NCBI GenBank assembly: GCA_050633205.1
Contig: JBOEGA010000179.1
Location: forward strand, 1 to 24,521
Length of the DNA: 24,521 bases
Direction of reading: 5' to 3'
From: CBDHHC01 sp050633205
GTDB lineage: Bacteria > Pseudomonadota > Alphaproteobacteria > Rhizobiales > CBDHHC01
Shown here: piece by piece, positions 22,847 through 24,521 of the stretch
Numbering within the stretch: the stretch's first letter is position 1
How the letters are laid out: the number at the start of each line of letters is the position of its first letter
Position numbers and translations under genes: made by a program
The notes under the pieces: generated by a model
Told to the model about the DNA's origin: nothing
The model's input: the letters and a program-made list of their open reading frames with translations, nothing else
Databases searched by the model: none

Positions 22847-23154
22847 AACGCGTGCCTGTGGCCCCTCTCCCGGGCAGATACTAACAAATGGTTAAAGTCC
22901 AGAGTTACGCGCTTAATCTCAGGTAATCAAGTATCTGGCATACGATAATAACAGTTTTGCGAGAGAATACCGGGTTTAAACAGGGAGGGAGTACTATTTT
23001 GGCTGCGCTATGTGAGTTCTGCCATATTTTTGGTTGATTATTATGCTAAGGGATCGTTAAATCAAAATATTGTAAGTATTATAATTGTCGCAGGTTATAT
23101 ATTTTCGTGGTGATTGATGGGAATGCGGAAATTTCTTTGAAGGATGACAGCTTA
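22847..23154. other. Divergent intergenic region between the TPR gene and a membrane-protein gene
   Basis: It holds a TATAAT box at 23080-23085 on the + strand, a plausible -10 for the membrane-protein gene, with TTAAAT 17 bases upstream as a poor -35. A strong Shine-Dalgarno-like GGGAGGGAG at 22983-22991 precedes a TTG-started 12-codon frame (22999-23037), described under findings. Nothing else is recognisable. Confidence 0.45.
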
Positions 23155-23772
23155 ATGCTCTTAATCAGGGATAAGAGAAGATTTTTGAAGTTATGTTTTA
23201 CCTCGATCATAGCGTTGGGCGCTGTGCTGATAATTTATTCTATTTCTGATTTTGCGAACCCTTCCGGAGGTAAGCTTAAAGTTTCCAACCTGCTGGTTGA
23301 TCATGCCTGGGATGAGGCATTGAGAACCGGGCGTTCAAATCACAAAGCTTTTAGTATATCTAAAAAAACGAAAACTGTTTTTTCTCATGATGCTTCAGTG
23401 CTTGATGGCATTAGCGGCGAGAGTCAGGTTCATACAGATGAGATACCAGTAGCCCGATATAAAGGTGCGGTGGTTCCTGCTGATACAGCCAGACGTCAAG
23501 AATTGCTCAAAAATGTTCTGGCCGGAGATATAATTCGTATCGTCAATACTGATGGTAAGGCTTTCTATTATCAGGTCATTCGCAGTCGTTCTGGCAATAA
23601 GGACAAAATGTGTGGAGATCTCAGAACTTCGCAGAAGGATACGAGGCTTGCAGATTGTGAACTCGGGAAAAACAAGGAACTCGCTGAGGGGCGTTTTATT
23701 CTAAGAAAGCTGCCTGCTCCTGAAGTTGAGGATTTGCTGAAGAAGGATGCTAAAGCAGAGCATCAATCCTGA
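23155..23772 (+). CDS. Single-pass membrane protein, unknown function
   Basis: 205 residues from the ATG chosen here. A short basic N-terminus (R-D-K-R-R) is followed by a membrane helix (about 13-31 of this product), then a periplasmic part of about 170 residues. That part has a small conserved-looking core, L-A-G-D-I-I-R-I-V-N-T-D-G-K-A-F-Y-Y-Q-V-I, which looks like paired beta strands, and two cysteines 11 residues apart (M-C-G-D and D-C-E-L) that may pair. The start at 23155 has AAGGA (23139-23143) at good distance; an in-frame GTG at 23107 (221 residues) is possible but lacks a good ribosome-binding site and adds only a polar tail. I do not recognise the family and infer no function. Confidence 0.6.
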   Translation: MLLIRDKRRFLKLCFTSIIALGAVLIIYSISDFANPSGGKLKVSNLLVDHAWDEALRTGRSNHKAFSISKKTKTVFSHDASVLDGISGESQVHTDEIPVARYKGAVVPADTARRQELLKNVLAGDIIRIVNTDGKAFYYQVIRSRSGNKDKMCGDLRTSQKDTRLADCELGKNKELAEGRFILRKLPAPEVEDLLKKDAKAEHQS

Positions 23773-23880
23773 CAGGAAGTTCCCTTTCGTTCTGTTTGAT
23801 AATTTGATTTTCTATGATATTGGGTAAATAGAATTCACTATTAAGAATTTCAGGTCAGGTAAAAACAAGAGGTCAGACAG

Positions 23881-24075
23881 ATGCCTAGATTGAATGCACC
23901 AACGATACTCATTTTTCTTCTTTCATTACTATTGGCGGGTTTTGCCATTTTTAATCGTATTTCTCCAGGCACTGTCGCTGAGATAGGCATGAGCTTTCGT
24001 CCGTATCAGGATTTCTGGCTTGCGATTACCGCCTATATTGTTTTGATGGTGGGTACTTTGGTACGTGGTCTGTAA
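23881..24075 (+). CDS. Small two-helix inner-membrane protein
   Basis: 64 residues with two hydrophobic helices (about 8-24 and 45-61) and a short loop containing F-R-P-Y-Q-D-F-W. The M-P-R-L-N-A-P-T start and Y-Q-x-F-W loop recall a conserved uncharacterised alphaproteobacterial protein, as far as I remember. AGAGGTC lies nine bases before the ATG. It follows the single-pass membrane-protein gene after 108 bases on the same strand and is closed by a hairpin at 24105, so the two may share a transcript. Confidence 0.7.
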   Translation: MPRLNAPTILIFLLSLLLAGFAIFNRISPGTVAEIGMSFRPYQDFWLAITAYIVLMVGTLVRGL

Positions 24076-24104
24076 AATATTAAAGTAATTGTATCAGAAA
24101 TTAT

Positions 24105-24129
24105 TAAGGAGGCTTTCGCCTCCTTATTT
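24105..24129. terminator. Terminator hairpin, probably bidirectional
   Basis: A perfect 9-bp stem TAAGGAGGC/GCCTCCTTA (24105-24113, 24118-24126) with a TTTC loop. The T-run is short on either strand (TTT then CTT on the + strand). It sits between the 64-aa gene (+) and the 28-aa gene (-), which converge on it. Confidence 0.7.
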
Positions 24130-24160
24130 CTTATGTGGTGCAGCTCCTTAAATAATAATT

Positions 24161-24247
24161 TTAAGGGCCCAATATTCCAATAAGCACCAAAACAGCAAAG
24201 CCCAGACAGGGGACTACCCAGCTGTTATGTATTATAAACTTCCCCAT
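24161..24247 (-). CDS. 28-residue single-helix membrane protein
   Basis: A small gene on the minus strand: ATG at 24247-24245, stop TAA at 24163-24161. A strong Shine-Dalgarno AAGGAA (24258-24253) stands five bases before the ATG. The peptide is M-G-K-F-I-I-H-N-S-W-V-V-P-C-L-G-F-A, then V-L-V-L-I-G-I-L-G-P: a short basic/polar N-terminus and one hydrophobic helix of about 18 residues ending in Gly-Pro. The ribosome-binding site, the membrane-helix composition and the shared terminator hairpin downstream speak for a real gene. Small proteins of this type often attach to larger membrane complexes, but no partner is visible and I do not recognise a family. Confidence 0.6.
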   Translation of the reverse strand: MGKFIIHNSWVVPCLGFAVLVLIGILGP

Positions 24248-24521
24248 AAAAATTCCTTCCGGATTATATGTCGCGTGTTGCCCCATTACACAAAGTGAAC
24301 ACTGCCATAAGATTAACAAGTTTTATGTTTGATGCAATACAACCAATAGCTTAGTTCCTAAGAATATACATTTTTTCTTTCTATTATATTGTTTTTACTT
24401 GGTTTTACTTCACGTTGATTGTGGATAACATAGCCAAGATTTAGTAGTATATTTGTTTGTATAAAGTTAATTTACAGATATTATTTTTCCAGATAATTGC
24501 ACTAACTCTTCTCTATTCTAT
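24248..24521. other. AT-rich sequence at the right edge
   Basis: 274 bases with no gene I can support. A TATAAT on the minus strand (24268-24263) is so close to the 28-aa gene that a start 7 bases on would fall in its ribosome-binding site, so it may not be its promoter. Nothing else stands out. Confidence 0.4.

Noticed and set aside
24263..24268. TATAAT on the minus strand just upstream of the 28-aa gene
   Set aside because: Transcription from it would start within the gene's ribosome-binding site, so it is not a convincing promoter for that gene.
1..24521. tRNA or rRNA genes, CRISPR arrays, insertion sequences, attachment sites
   Set aside because: No cloverleaf, rRNA block, regularly spaced repeat, transposase gene or terminal repeat with target duplication was seen on reading.

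Overview
The window is a chromosomal segment of an alphaproteobacterium of fairly low GC, probably not a member of Rhizobiales. The evidence is the gene order zapE-mdh-sucC-sucD-sucA-sucB-lpdA, a DUF992 secreted protein, a twin-transmembrane (HIG1-like) small protein, an alphaproteobacterial-style lipid A deacylase, and a VtlR/LsrB-type LysR regulator beside an AbcR-like small RNA. I see no mobile elements, CRISPR arrays, tRNA or rRNA genes. The species cannot be named from sequence alone.

Layout. 1-2625: the 3' end of a lytic transglycosylase gene with a strong terminator, an unusual membrane protein that joins an SRPBCC-like domain to an M50 (site-2 protease) domain, and a convergent tyrosine-phosphatase-like gene. 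3006-13148: zapE, then the central block mdh-sucC-sucD-sucA-sucB-lpdA. This block encodes malate dehydrogenase, both subunits of succinyl-CoA synthetase and all three components of the 2-oxoglutarate dehydrogenase complex, so it carries 2-oxoglutarate to succinate and malate to oxaloacetate. Two hairpins lie inside it, between sucD and sucA and between sucA and sucB; the second has the form of an intrinsic terminator or attenuator. 13227-16514: a small secreted protein whose start codon abuts the lpdA terminator, the LysR regulator, a probable small RNA gene with its own promoter and a UUCG-loop terminator, and an aspartate aminotransferase. 16514-24521: accessory genes. These are a probable N-terminal-nucleophile amidase, a DUF992 protein, a PagL-like lipid A deacylase, a twin-transmembrane protein, a short-chain dehydrogenase, a large TPR-like protein, a single-pass membrane protein, a 64-aa membrane protein and a 28-aa membrane protein.

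How the parts fit. The TCA block is one metabolic unit, with hairpins that could tune the ratio of its subunits. The LysR gene and the small RNA form a plausible regulatory pair: the RNA has two C-rich hairpin loops able to pair with Shine-Dalgarno sequences, and an inverted repeat lies about 61 bp upstream of its predicted start, where a LysR-type activator would bind. The most novel items are this regulator-RNA pair outside its best-known hosts, the SRPBCC-M50 fusion lacking the usual M50 aspartate, the terminator that masks the ribosome-binding site of a secreted-protein gene, and the 28-aa membrane protein gene.
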